NCBI GenBank assembly: GCA_040755835.1
Contig: JBFMAB010000119.1
Location: 13,435-77,434 of the forward strand
From: JADLDB01 sp040755835
Lineage (GTDB): Bacteria; Myxococcota; Myxococcia; Myxococcales; Myxococcaceae
Direction: 5' to 3'
Length of the DNA stretch: 64,000 nt
Program-made: the position numbers and the translations under genes
Part shown: positions 56,553-64,000 of the stretch, piece after piece
Numbering within the stretch: position 1 is the first letter of the stretch
Layout of the letters: each line of letters starts with the position of its first letter
Notes under the pieces: generated by a model
What the model was told of the DNA's origin: nothing
The model's database searches: none
What the model saw: only the letters and a program-made list of their open reading frames with translations

Positions 56553-56999
56553 TTACAGCTCGTCCGACCGCGCCAGCATGCCGGCGTGCCCGAGGAGCCG
56601 CCGCTCGAGGCGCTCCATCGTCCGGGCCTCGGCCGGCGTCTGGTGATCGTACCCCAGCAGGTGCAAAAGCCCGTGCGCGAGGTAGAGCGCCAGTTCCTGC
56701 GACAGGGTGGTGCCGAAGGCCTTCGCCGCGCGGCGCGCCGTGTCCATCGAGATGATCACGTCCCCCAGCGGCCTGGGGCCCGGCATCGGCGAGTCGCCCG
56801 CGGGGAAGGACAGCACGTCGGTGGGCCGGTCCTTGCCGCGCCAGTCGCGATTGAGGCGGCGGATGGCGGGATCGCGCACGAGCGCGAGGGAGAGTTCGAC
56901 GTTCGAGAGCTCGAGGTCCGTGAGGAATTGCCGCGCGAGCCGCTTGAGCGCGCTGGCGTGACGAGCCGCCCCGGGGCCAGCGCGAACGGCGTCCGCCAA
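56553..56999 (-). CDS. ybeY: Endoribonuclease YbeY, rRNA maturation factor
   Basis: The zinc-binding motif HGLLHLLGYDH is intact near the C terminus, and DRPTDVLSFP lies in the middle. An open frame extends to an ATG at 57074, but that start overlaps the upstream gene, and its first residues (PHSPSGGEG) are encoded by a palindromic repeat. A TTG at 56999 gives 148 aa, the usual YbeY length, so it is used here with caution. YbeY acts in 16S rRNA 3' end maturation. It follows the PgpH-type gene. Confidence 0.85.
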   Translation of the reverse strand: MADAVRAGPGAARHASALKRLARQFLTDLELSNVELSLALVRDPAIRRLNRDWRGKDRPTDVLSFPAGDSPMPGPRPLGDVIISMDTARRAAKAFGTTLSQELALYLAHGLLHLLGYDHQTPAEARTMERLERRLLGHAGMLARSDEL

Positions 57000-57010
57000 G
57001 ACGGCGTTCG

Positions 57011-57038
57011 TCCCCTCTCCCCCGCTGGGAGAGTGGGG
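57011..57038. repeat. REP-like palindrome, copy 2
   Basis: CTCTCCC-CCGCT-GGGAGAG forms a perfect 7 bp stem between the PgpH-type stop and the likely ybeY start. CCTCTCCCCC..GGG.GAGTGGG is shared with the element at 41070-41105 on its minus strand. A gap position in an operon suggests a dispersed REP-type element. Confidence 0.6.
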
Positions 57039-57045
57039 TTTCAGG

Positions 57046-59484
57046 TTACGGGTTCGCGCGCTTCTGCGGGGCATCGCCCTTCACCACCGTCAGCGACGAC
57101 TTCACCACCTCGCTCGTCGGAGGCTTGCCGCCGCCGACCGCGCCCGCCGGGTAGCTCGGGCGCGCGTGGTAGATGCCTTCCAGCGTCCGCGTGAAGCTGT
57201 CGGCGATCTGGTGCAGATCCCTCAGCGTCAGGTCGCACTCGTCGAGCTGCCCCTCGCTGAAGATGAGGTTGATCATCCGCTGGACGAGCGCGTGCAGCTT
57301 CTCCGCCGTCGGGTCCGTCATCGAGCGGCTCGCCGCCTCGCACGCGTCGGCGATCATCACCAGCGCCGTCTCGCGCGACTGCGGGCGCGGGCCCGGGTAG
57401 CGGAAGAGGCGATCGTCCAGCGACTCCTTCGGCTCGCCCTTCGCCTCCAGCTCCTTCTGCGCCTTGTGGAAGAAGTAGCCCACTAACCGCGTGCCGTGAT
57501 GCTCGGGGATGGCCGCGGCCACCCGCTGCGGCAGCTTGTACTGGGTCGCCATCTCCATCCCCTCGGTGACGTGCTGCTTGATCACCGCCGCGCTGGACGT
57601 CGGCGCCATCGTGTCGTGTGGGTTCTCGCCCTTCTGGTTCTCGCCGAAGTACGCCGGCCGGCGGCCCTTGCCGATGTCGTGGTAGTACGCGCACGAGCGG
57701 GCCAACAGCGGGTTCGCGCCGATCGCCTCCGCCGCAGCCTCCACCAACGAGCCCATGACGATGCTGTGGTGGTAGGTGCCCGGCGCGTTCAGCACCAGCT
57801 CCTTGAGCGCCGGGTGATTCAAGTTGGCCAGCTCCAGCAGCTTGATGTCCGACGCGTAGCCGAAGGCCGTCTCCACCAGCGGCGTCAGCGCCAGCACCAG
57901 CATCGGCGCCGCGAAGCCCAGCGAGACGAGCGCGAACAGCCCCCCCAGGAGCGTCTCGGCGCCCAGCCCCTTCCCGCCGCCCAGGCCGAGGAAGAGCACC
58001 ATGCCGGACGCCACCACGCCCGCCGAGATGCCCGCGCGGAACAGCCCGGCCCGGTCCTTCGCCCGGGCGATCCGATCCGCCGCCACCAGCGAGGTGAGCA
58101 GGGTGAAGAGGAAGATGGGCAGCGAGTTGCCCAGCATCAGCCCGGCGAGCGCCGCGAAGACGACGGCGAAGAAGAGCGCGCACTCCTCCGACAGCACGAA
58201 GCGCACCAGCATCGCGCCGGCGGCCACCGGGAAGGCGAAGTGCAGCGCCTCCACCGGCAACGACGGGTAGCGATCGTGCACCGCGTCGGCGATCAGCACC
58301 CAGACGTGCAGCGAGCCCTGGAGCAACAGCGCGAGCAACGCCATGAAGACCGCGTCCCGCCGCGACGGGCGGAAGCGCCGCAGCGCCGCGGTGAAGAACA
58401 GCCAGCTGCCCGACAGGAGCAACCCCACGATGCCGACGCTGCCGAGCTGCAGCTGTAGGAGATCGAGCTCGCTCATCTGCGAGCGCAGGCTGCGAAGGAC
58501 GAGCAGGTGCGTCTCGTTGATCAGCTCGCCGTCGCCGATCAGCCGCTGGCCCTTCTTGATGCTGATGATGACGGGCTTGACCGCCTCGAAGGCCTGCCGG
58601 CGGCGGGCCTCGGTCTCGGCGATGTTGACGGTCAGGTTCACCCGCACCTGCTTGCGCGCCAGCCGCAGCACGGCGCGGCGCAGCGGCACCGGCGCCTCGG
58701 GCAGCAGGTTGCCCGGGACCGACGCGAAGCGATCGAGCTCGGCGGCGACCTCCTTCAGGTCCATCACGCCGGGCGGAGCGGTGTTCATCTCGAACTCGGT
58801 CGCGCCACCGACCAGCCGCACGGTGATGCCGCCGGAGTCGACGCGTGCCAGCTCGTCGCGGTTCGCCACCACCTTCGCGCGGTACGCCAGATCGATCAGG
58901 CTCACCACCGCCTGCTCGAGCTCCGGCGAGAAGCGGGCCTGCGCCAGCACCTCGAAGTCCTCGTCGTCGGGCAGCACGGCGTGCGCCTCGAAGCGATCGC
59001 GCACCGCCGTCAGCTCCTGCACCAGCTCGAGCTCCTCCTTCGAGCCCTTCTCCGGCCGCTTCACCTGGTCCGCCGGCGGGTGCTTGCGGAGGTGCTCGGC
59101 CACCGCCTCCTGCATCGCGCCGAAGGCCTCGCGCACGCCGCGCTTCACCTTCGACTCGACGGACGGATCGAGGTCGAACACCGGGCGCACCCGCGCCCGC
59201 GCCTCCTCGCGCCGCTTCTGCGTCGCCGTCTCGTCCGGCACCTCGAAGTCGCGGCTCGCCTTGAAGCCCGCCACCGACGAGGCGCGGAAGGGCCGCCCGA
59301 CGTCCTCCGCCGTCAGCTCCGGCAGCTGCCGGCCCGACAGCCCGGGCGACATGAGGAAGGCCGACACCACCGACACCCCCACCAGCACCCCGCCCAGCAC
59401 CAGAGGCCGCGGCAGGCCCCTGAGCCGGGGCACGAGGGGACCAGGCCGTTCCGGAAGCGCCGGCTGACTCGCGGGGTCAGGCAT
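57046..59484 (-). CDS. PgpH-type 7TM HD-domain phosphodiesterase
   Basis: The protein is 812 aa. A transmembrane segment (about 28-46) precedes an extracytoplasmic 7TMR-HDED-like region (50-330). Seven hydrophobic segments follow (about 345-560), and then a cytosolic HD domain with YHHSIVMGSL (about 572) and YYHDIGKGRRP (about 605). Family members such as Listeria PgpH hydrolyse c-di-AMP. Upstream of ybeY is the standard place for it (phoH is absent here). It starts 59 bp downstream of the ThiS-like gene on the same strand. Confidence 0.93.
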   Translation of the reverse strand: MPDPASQPALPERPGPLVPRLRGLPRPLVLGGVLVGVSVVSAFLMSPGLSGRQLPELTAEDVGRPFRASSVAGFKASRDFEVPDETATQKRREEARARVRPVFDLDPSVESKVKRGVREAFGAMQEAVAEHLRKHPPADQVKRPEKGSKEELELVQELTAVRDRFEAHAVLPDDEDFEVLAQARFSPELEQAVVSLIDLAYRAKVVANRDELARVDSGGITVRLVGGATEFEMNTAPPGVMDLKEVAAELDRFASVPGNLLPEAPVPLRRAVLRLARKQVRVNLTVNIAETEARRRQAFEAVKPVIISIKKGQRLIGDGELINETHLLVLRSLRSQMSELDLLQLQLGSVGIVGLLLSGSWLFFTAALRRFRPSRRDAVFMALLALLLQGSLHVWVLIADAVHDRYPSLPVEALHFAFPVAAGAMLVRFVLSEECALFFAVVFAALAGLMLGNSLPIFLFTLLTSLVAADRIARAKDRAGLFRAGISAGVVASGMVLFLGLGGGKGLGAETLLGGLFALVSLGFAAPMLVLALTPLVETAFGYASDIKLLELANLNHPALKELVLNAPGTYHHSIVMGSLVEAAAEAIGANPLLARSCAYYHDIGKGRRPAYFGENQKGENPHDTMAPTSSAAVIKQHVTEGMEMATQYKLPQRVAAAIPEHHGTRLVGYFFHKAQKELEAKGEPKESLDDRLFRYPGPRPQSRETALVMIADACEAASRSMTDPTAEKLHALVQRMINLIFSEGQLDECDLTLRDLHQIADSFTRTLEGIYHARPSYPAGAVGGGKPPTSEVVKSSLTVVKGDAPQKRANP

Positions 59485-59543
59485 CGAAGGCGTTCACCCT
59501 ACGCCCCGACCACCAGCGATTCAAGGTGGGCAGGTTATTGATT

Positions 59544-59801
59544 TCAGACACGTTTTCCCGGGCCGGAGCCGCCCGCGGTGGACGTGAAGAGGAAGAGCGT
59601 CGGCCCGGCCTGGGCGACGCCGAAGTGCTGCTTCATGGGCCGTTTCTCGTTGGCGACGAAGGCCTTGAGGCCCGGGTACAGCGCCATCAGCGTCTGGAGG
59701 ACGTCCGCGACATCGCTGGAGGGTGGCACGCCCAACTCGATCCGGGCCCGTCCCTCGCAGGCGGCCTGGAGCGGCCGGGGGATGATGATGGTGACGTTCA
59801 T
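59544..59801 (-). CDS. ThiS/MoaD-like small protein
   Basis: The protein is 85 aa, with a ubiquitin-like fold pattern: MNVTIIIPRPLQ, then GVPPSSDVADVLQTLMALYPGL, then a C-terminal strand FLFTSTAGG. Unlike MoaD or ThiS the GG is not terminal; seven residues (SGPGKRV) follow, so activation would need processing, or the protein no longer acts as a sulfur carrier. Its ATG overlaps the truB stop (ATGA). rpsO normally stands in this place. Confidence 0.75.
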   Translation of the reverse strand: MNVTIIIPRPLQAACEGRARIELGVPPSSDVADVLQTLMALYPGLKAFVANEKRPMKQHFGVAQAGPTLFLFTSTAGGSGPGKRV

Positions 59802-60670
59802 CCGTCGCGGGTCAACACCCGCCGGTACTTGAGTCTGCCACGCTCCGCGTCCGCCAGGGCAAGCAACTCGTCGCCGGGGCCCACCACCCGGTGCAGCCCG
59901 GCCAGGGAGACGGGCACCTCCACCACCCCGCCATGACGCACGCGCTCGGCCTCCGCGGCCGTCACGTCCAGGCGGGGCACGTCGGCCAGCGCGTCGGCCA
60001 TGGAGACGAGGCGGGCGGCCAGCGCCGCGCCCCGGGCCTGCACGTCGGCCAGGGAGATCGCCTGGTCCAGGGTGAAGGGGCCCGACCGGGTGCGCCGAAG
60101 CGCGGTGAGGTGCGCGCCGCACCCCAGCGCCTCGCCGAGATCTGCCGCGAGGCTGCGCACGAAGAAGCCCTTGGAGCAGCGCACCGACAGCTTTAGCTCG
60201 GTGGCGGAGAAGTCGCGCAGCGTGAGCTCGAAGACGGTCACCTTCCGGGCGGCGCGCTCCACCTCCTCGCCGGCGCGGGCCAGCTCGTACAGGCGGCGGC
60301 CGCCCACCTTCACGGCCGAGTACATGGGCGGCGTCTGATCGAAGGTGCCGCGGAAGCGCTCGAGCGCGGCCTGGAGCGTCTCGCGGGTGACGGGCGGCAC
60401 CGGCCGCTCCAGCAGGACGCGGCCCTCCGCGTCGAGGGTGTCGGTGGTGACGCCGAGGCGCACCGTGGCCTCGTACGCCTTGGTGGCCTCGGTGATGAAC
60501 TGGGCGATCTTCGTCGCCTCGCCCACGCACACCGGCAGCACGCCGGTGGCCATCGGGTCGAGGGTGCCGGTGTGGCCGACCTTCCTCACGCCGAGCGCGC
60601 GGCGGACCTCGCGGACCACGTCGAAGGACGTGATTCCCTGGGGCTTGTCCACCACCAGCACGCCGTGCAT
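59798..60670 (-). CDS. truB: tRNA pseudouridine synthase B
   Basis: The protein is 290 aa. The catalytic aspartate is Asp38 in GHTGTLDPMATGVLPV. The start MHGVLVVDKPQGITSFDVV is textbook TruB, and the C-terminal region has a PUA-like shape. It makes psi55 in the T-loop of tRNAs. It lies 6 bp after rbfA in an infB-DUF503-rbfA-truB series. Confidence 0.98.
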   Translation of the reverse strand: MHGVLVVDKPQGITSFDVVREVRRALGVRKVGHTGTLDPMATGVLPVCVGEATKIAQFITEATKAYEATVRLGVTTDTLDAEGRVLLERPVPPVTRETLQAALERFRGTFDQTPPMYSAVKVGGRRLYELARAGEEVERAARKVTVFELTLRDFSATELKLSVRCSKGFFVRSLAADLGEALGCGAHLTALRRTRSGPFTLDQAISLADVQARGAALAARLVSMADALADVPRLDVTAAEAERVRHGGVVEVPVSLAGLHRVVGPGDELLALADAERGRLKYRRVLTRDG

Positions 60671-60676
60671 GACCGC

Positions 60677-61036
60677 CTACCAGCCCTCCTTCGAGCGGAC
60701 CTCCTTGAGCAGCCGCTCGATCTTGTCGCCTTCGTCCAGCGACTTGTCGAAGGTGAAGAAGACCTCGGGGGACACGCGCAGCTTCACCCGGCGCGTCACC
60801 TCGCGGCGCACGAAGCCCTTGGCGGCGTCGAGGCCCTTCTGCGTCTCGGCGCGCTCCGCGTCGGTGCCGAGCATCGAGTAGAAGACCTGCGCCGTCGAGA
60901 GATCGGGCGACACCTTCACCCCGGTGACGGTGATGAAGCCGACGCGGGGATCCTTGATCTGCCCTCGCGTCAGGAGATCGGCCACCGCCGCCTGGATCTC
61001 CTGCGCCACGCGCTCCACGCGGATCGACGACGTCAT
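60677..61036 (-). CDS. rbfA: 30S ribosome-binding factor A
   Basis: The protein is 119 aa from the ATG at 61036, which overlaps the DUF503 stop. Family features are RVERVAQEIQ at the start, DPRVGFITVTGVKVSPDLSTAQVF (KH-like beta strand and helix) and the RR...R..PEVFFTFDKS tail. It binds the 16S rRNA helix 1 area and assists 30S maturation, especially in the cold. Confidence 0.97.
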   Translation of the reverse strand: MTSSIRVERVAQEIQAAVADLLTRGQIKDPRVGFITVTGVKVSPDLSTAQVFYSMLGTDAERAETQKGLDAAKGFVRREVTRRVKLRVSPEVFFTFDKSLDEGDKIERLLKEVRSKEGW

Positions 61037-61581
61037 GAGTCCTCCTCCCACTCGCGGCGGTTGCGCAGGCGGCGGGCCAGCGCGCGCGCCTCGTCCAGCG
61101 ACAGCTTGGCGGCGGCTTCCTTCTTCGCGCCCTTCTTCTGGCCGTTGGGCGCCGACGGCGTCGGCGGCGGCACCTGGCGATCGTGCCGGTTCTCCCACGC
61201 GCCCAGGCCTTCGGCCTCGGCCAGCGAGCGCTCGCCCTTCGGAATGGTGAGGGCGGCCAGGTCGGCCCCGCTGCTGCCCGCGAAGAGATCTTCCCCGAAG
61301 GCGAGGATCTCCAGCTCCCGCGAGGCCACCGGCGCCACGTAGAGGTCGTCGATGAACTGGAGGATCTTGTCCATCTGCTCGTTGACGTGGCGCCGCTCGT
61401 TCCCCACCACCGCCAGGGCGACGACGGCGCGGTTCCACACGTCGTTGTCCTCGACCTCGGCGACCGCGACGTTGAACCTGGCCTTCACCCGGTCGGTGAC
61501 ACGGCGCAGCACCTGGCGCTTGGCCTTCAGCGAGGCAGCGGCGGGGATCTCCAGGGTGACGCGCGCAACGCAGACGAACAT
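61033..61581 (-). CDS. DUF503 (YlxP-like) protein with C-terminal extension
   Basis: The protein is 182 aa. Residues 1-95 match DUF503, a small protein often found between infB and rbfA (LKAKRQVLRRVTDRVKARFNVAVAEVEDNDVWNRAVVALAVV). Residues 100-182 are an extra, charged Lys/Ala/Arg-rich segment, absent from the usual 95 aa members. The function of DUF503 is unproven but tied to translation by location. It overlaps rbfA by 4 nt. Confidence 0.88.
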   Translation of the reverse strand: MFVCVARVTLEIPAAASLKAKRQVLRRVTDRVKARFNVAVAEVEDNDVWNRAVVALAVVGNERRHVNEQMDKILQFIDDLYVAPVASRELEILAFGEDLFAGSSGADLAALTIPKGERSLAEAEGLGAWENRHDRQVPPPTPSAPNGQKKGAKKEAAAKLSLDEARALARRLRNRREWEEDS

Positions 61582-61635
61582 GACGACTCCAGCGGACGAC
61601 CTCGCGGGGCGCCGGCTGACAGTGTGTCACGCACG

Positions 61636-61692
61636 GCGCGCCCGACGCCAACAGCGCACCACCGGGCGCCCTTCCCTCTCGTCGGGGCGCGC
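61636..61692. repeat. Inverted repeat downstream of infB
   Basis: GCGCGCCCGACG and CGTCGGGGCGCGC pair with one bulged base across a loop of about 30 nt, in the 126 bp gap between infB and the DUF503 gene. It has no T-tract. It may attenuate read-through or be chance in G/C-rich DNA. Confidence 0.3.
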
Positions 61693-61707
61693 GGTGAACC
61701 CGTCACC

Positions 61708-64000
61708 TCAGTGGAGCGACTGCCGCGTCTCCTCGATCTCGAACGCCTCGATGATGTCGCCGGCCTGGATCTCCGTGAAGCCTTCGATGCCGATACCGCA
61801 CTCGTAGCCCATGGCGACTTCCTTCACGTCGTCCTTGAAGCGCTTCAGGCTGGCCAGCTTGCCCTGGAAGATCTGCTTGTTCCCGCGCCACACCCGGGCG
61901 TGCGCCGAGCGCTTGATGACGCCCTCGGTGACGGCCGAGCCGGCCACCACGCCCAGCTTCGGGACGTTGAAGAGGTTGCGCACCTCGGCCTTGCCGAGCT
62001 TCTTCTCGGTGCGGATCGGCTCCAGCAGATCCTCCATCTGGCGCGTCACCGCGTCGAGCAGCTCGTAGATGATGTTGTAGGTCGCCCACTTCACTCCCTT
62101 TTGCTTCGCGGCGGCCTCCGCGCCCGACTCGGGGCGGCTGTTGAAGCCCAGGACGATCGCGCCGAACGCCTCGGCGTTGCCGATGTCTGTCTCGGTCATC
62201 ATGCCCACGCCCTTCTGGACGATGGTGACCTTCACCTTGGGCGTCGACAGCTTGTTGATCGCGTCGGCCACGGCCTCGAGCGAACCCGAGACGTCGGCCT
62301 TCAGCACGATCTTGAGCTCCTTCTGCTCGGCCGTCTTCTGGCGGGCCAGCAGGTCGTCGAGCGTCTCGCGGGCCGTCTTGCCGGCCTCCGCCTGCCGCAA
62401 CTTCAGCAAGCGGTGATCGGCGATCTGCTTGGCGGCCTTCTCGTCGGCCACCGCGTTCACCACATCGCCGGCCACCGGCACCGTCGACAGGCCGATCACC
62501 TCGGCGGAGTAGCCCGGCTTCACCTCGTCGATCAGCTCGCCGCGGTCGTTCATCATCATGCGGACGCGGCCGAAGCTGGTGCCGGACACCACGGCGTCAC
62601 CCTTGCGGAGCGTCCCTTCCTGGACCAGCACGGTGGCCACGGGGCCGCGGCCCTTCTCGAGGCGCGCCTCGAGGATCGTGCCGACCGCCGGGCGATCGGG
62701 GTTCGCCTGCAGCTCGAGCACCTCGGCCTGCAGCGCGATGTTCTCGAGCAACAGGTCGAGGCCCTGCCGCGTCTTGGCGGACACCGGCACCATGATCGTC
62801 TCACCGCCCCAGTCCTCGGGCAGCAGGCCGGCGTCGGCGAGCTCCTTCTTCACGCGGTCCGGGTTGGCGCCGGGGAGGTCCATCTTGTTGATGGCCACCA
62901 CGATCGGGACCTCCGCCTTCTGCGCGTGCTGGATCGCTTCCTTCGTCTGGGGCATCACGCCGTCGTCGGCGGCGACCACCAGCACCACCACGTCGGTGAT
63001 GTTCGCGCCGCGCGACCGCATGGCCGAGAAGGCCTCGTGGCCCGGCGTGTCGAGGAAGGTGATGTCACCCTGCGGCGACTTCACCGTGTAGGCGCCGATG
63101 TGCTGGGTGATGCCGCCGGCCTCGCCGGCCGCCACGTTCTCCTTGCGGATCGCGTCGAGGAGGCTCGTCTTGCCGTGGTCGACGTGGCCCATCACCGTCA
63201 CCACCGGCGGGCGCGGAATGAGCGCCTCGGGCTTCTCGTCGATCTTCGGGAGGAAGTCCTCGACCTCGAAGCCCACCTTCTTCACCGTCCAGCCGTAGTC
63301 GGACGCGAGGATGGTGGCGGTATCGACGTCGATCATCTGGTTGGCGGTCGCCATCTTCCCGCCCTGCATCAGCTTCTTGATGATCTCCGTCGTCTTCACG
63401 CCCATGCGCTGGGACAGGTCGCTGACGGTGATCCCCTCCTGCACCTTGATGACCTTCTTGTCCTCGGCCATCTCGGTGATGAGCGTCTTCTGGCCCTTCT
63501 TGGTGGGCTTCTTCTTCTTCCCGCGGATGGGGATCGTGTTCCGGCCGAACAGGATCTCCCGCATGTCCGTGGCGGCGGAGGTCTCCTTGTCGCGGTCGCG
63601 GCGCTGGCCGGTGCCGCGGCGCTCGCGCTCCTTCGCGCGCGCGTCGGCGGTGTCCCGCTGGCCGGGCGCGAAGGTGGGCACCACCTTGAATTCGCGCACC
63701 TGGCTGACGGCAGAGCGGCCGGGCGCCATCGGGAAGCGGCCGCGCGGCTGGCTGGGCGTGACGCGCTTGATGGGGATGAGTGGCCGGCTCACCACGACGG
63801 CCTGGGTGGCGGTGGGCACCAGGGGGCGCGGCGGCGCCGCGGGCGTCGTCGGGCCGGTGGCCGTCGCGCCGACGCCGGACGTCGAGCGCACGGTGACGCC
63901 CAGCCGCGGGGCCGAGGCGCGCGGGCCGACGGTGGCCGCGGGGCGGACGATCGGCGGCACCGCCACCGGGGGCGGCGCGTGGGTGGTCACCACGCCGGGC
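61708..64000 (-). CDS. infB: Translation initiation factor IF-2 (5' end beyond window)
   Basis: The visible part is 762 codons and continues beyond the right end; the frame is open to the edge. The domain order is: a Pro/Ala/Val-rich tail of the long N-terminal region, IF2_N helices (VSDLSQRMGVKTTEIIKKLM), the G domain with GHVDHGKTSLLDAIR, DTPGHEAF and NKMDLPGA, then domains II, III and IV (the C-terminal beta barrel). It brings fMet-tRNA to the 30S subunit. The N-terminal region is likely over 1000 residues in all in myxobacteria. It heads infB-DUF503-rbfA-truB. Confidence 0.97.
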   Translation of the reverse strand, partial: PGVVTTHAPPPVAVPPIVRPAATVGPRASAPRLGVTVRSTSGVGATATGPTTPAAPPRPLVPTATQAVVVSRPLIPIKRVTPSQPRGRFPMAPGRSAVSQVREFKVVPTFAPGQRDTADARAKERERRGTGQRRDRDKETSAATDMREILFGRNTIPIRGKKKKPTKKGQKTLITEMAEDKKVIKVQEGITVSDLSQRMGVKTTEIIKKLMQGGKMATANQMIDVDTATILASDYGWTVKKVGFEVEDFLPKIDEKPEALIPRPPVVTVMGHVDHGKTSLLDAIRKENVAAGEAGGITQHIGAYTVKSPQGDITFLDTPGHEAFSAMRSRGANITDVVVLVVAADDGVMPQTKEAIQHAQKAEVPIVVAINKMDLPGANPDRVKKELADAGLLPEDWGGETIMVPVSAKTRQGLDLLLENIALQAEVLELQANPDRPAVGTILEARLEKGRGPVATVLVQEGTLRKGDAVVSGTSFGRVRMMMNDRGELIDEVKPGYSAEVIGLSTVPVAGDVVNAVADEKAAKQIADHRLLKLRQAEAGKTARETLDDLLARQKTAEQKELKIVLKADVSGSLEAVADAINKLSTPKVKVTIVQKGVGMMTETDIGNAEAFGAIVLGFNSRPESGAEAAAKQKGVKWATYNIIYELLDAVTRQMEDLLEPIRTEKKLGKAEVRNLFNVPKLGVVAGSAVTEGVIKRSAHARVWRGNKQIFQGKLASLKRFKDDVKEVAMGYECGIGIEGFTEIQAGDIIEAFEIEETRQSLH

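Overview
The window is about 69% G+C by eye, is densely coded, and has strong G/C bias at third codon positions. The gene content points to a member of the Myxococcota, probably a relative of Myxococcus, Archangium or Anaeromyxobacter. Pointers are PEGA-domain lipid-surface proteins, a lipoprotein with a (PDAG)n linker, a DUF1592/DUF1552 pair, DUF3332, DUF2914 and a tig-clpP-clpX-lon proteolysis region. The placement is inferred from families and was not tested by a search. No phage, insertion sequence, integrase or CRISPR array was seen, so this is mostly core chromosome with a few accessory insertions.

Layout, left to right. 1-4.8 kb: a minus-strand yqgE-bolA-monothiol glutaredoxin-DUF2914 operon, a divergent quinone-oxidoreductase-type gene and a DsbA-like lipoprotein. 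4.5-13.6 kb: a minus-strand proteostasis block, tig-clpP-clpX then a PIN-toxin/Phd-antitoxin pair, a prolyl oligopeptidase, lon and a small cysteine-rich secreted protein. 13.8-15.4 kb: six minus-strand tRNA genes (Pro, Arg, His, Arg, Lys, Leu) with an lgt-type gene embedded among them, its start codon 8 nt after a tRNA 3' end. 15.5-18.6 kb: a DUF1592 cytochrome-like lipoprotein and a Tat-exported DUF1552 protein. 18.6-23.4 kb: a cold-shock protein and the topoisomerase IV pair parC-parE.

23.5-30.2 kb (plus strand): two tandem PEGA-domain envelope proteins, a very large SppA-type protease with an N-terminal beta-barrel-like domain, and a Rho factor with a long low-complexity N terminus and a degenerate primary RNA-binding motif. 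30.1-32.1 kb (minus strand): a three-gene operon of unrecognised proteins, two of them related small membrane proteins. 32.3-38.5 kb (plus strand): a MoxR/DUF58/DUF4350/DUF4129 membrane-stress-type operon flanked by zinc-ribbon membrane proteins. 38.7-47.1 kb (minus strand): a thioester alpha-2-macroglobulin and PBP1C operon.

47.2-51.8 kb (plus strand): an atypical methyltransferase-fold protein, a lipoprotein, a decayed gene end, and uvrA behind a promoter that carries a GAAC-N4-GTTC palindrome. 51.8-59.5 kb (minus strand): DUF3332, two POT-family peptide transporters around a UPF0158 gene, ybeY and a PgpH-type HD phosphodiesterase. 59.5-64 kb (minus strand): infB (cut by the window end)-DUF503-rbfA-truB-ThiS/MoaD-like, a translation-initiation and ribosome-maturation operon.

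The least explained parts are the 30.1-32.1 kb operon, the PEGA-PEGA-barrel/SppA locus, the divergent Rho, and the tRNA-embedded lgt gene.
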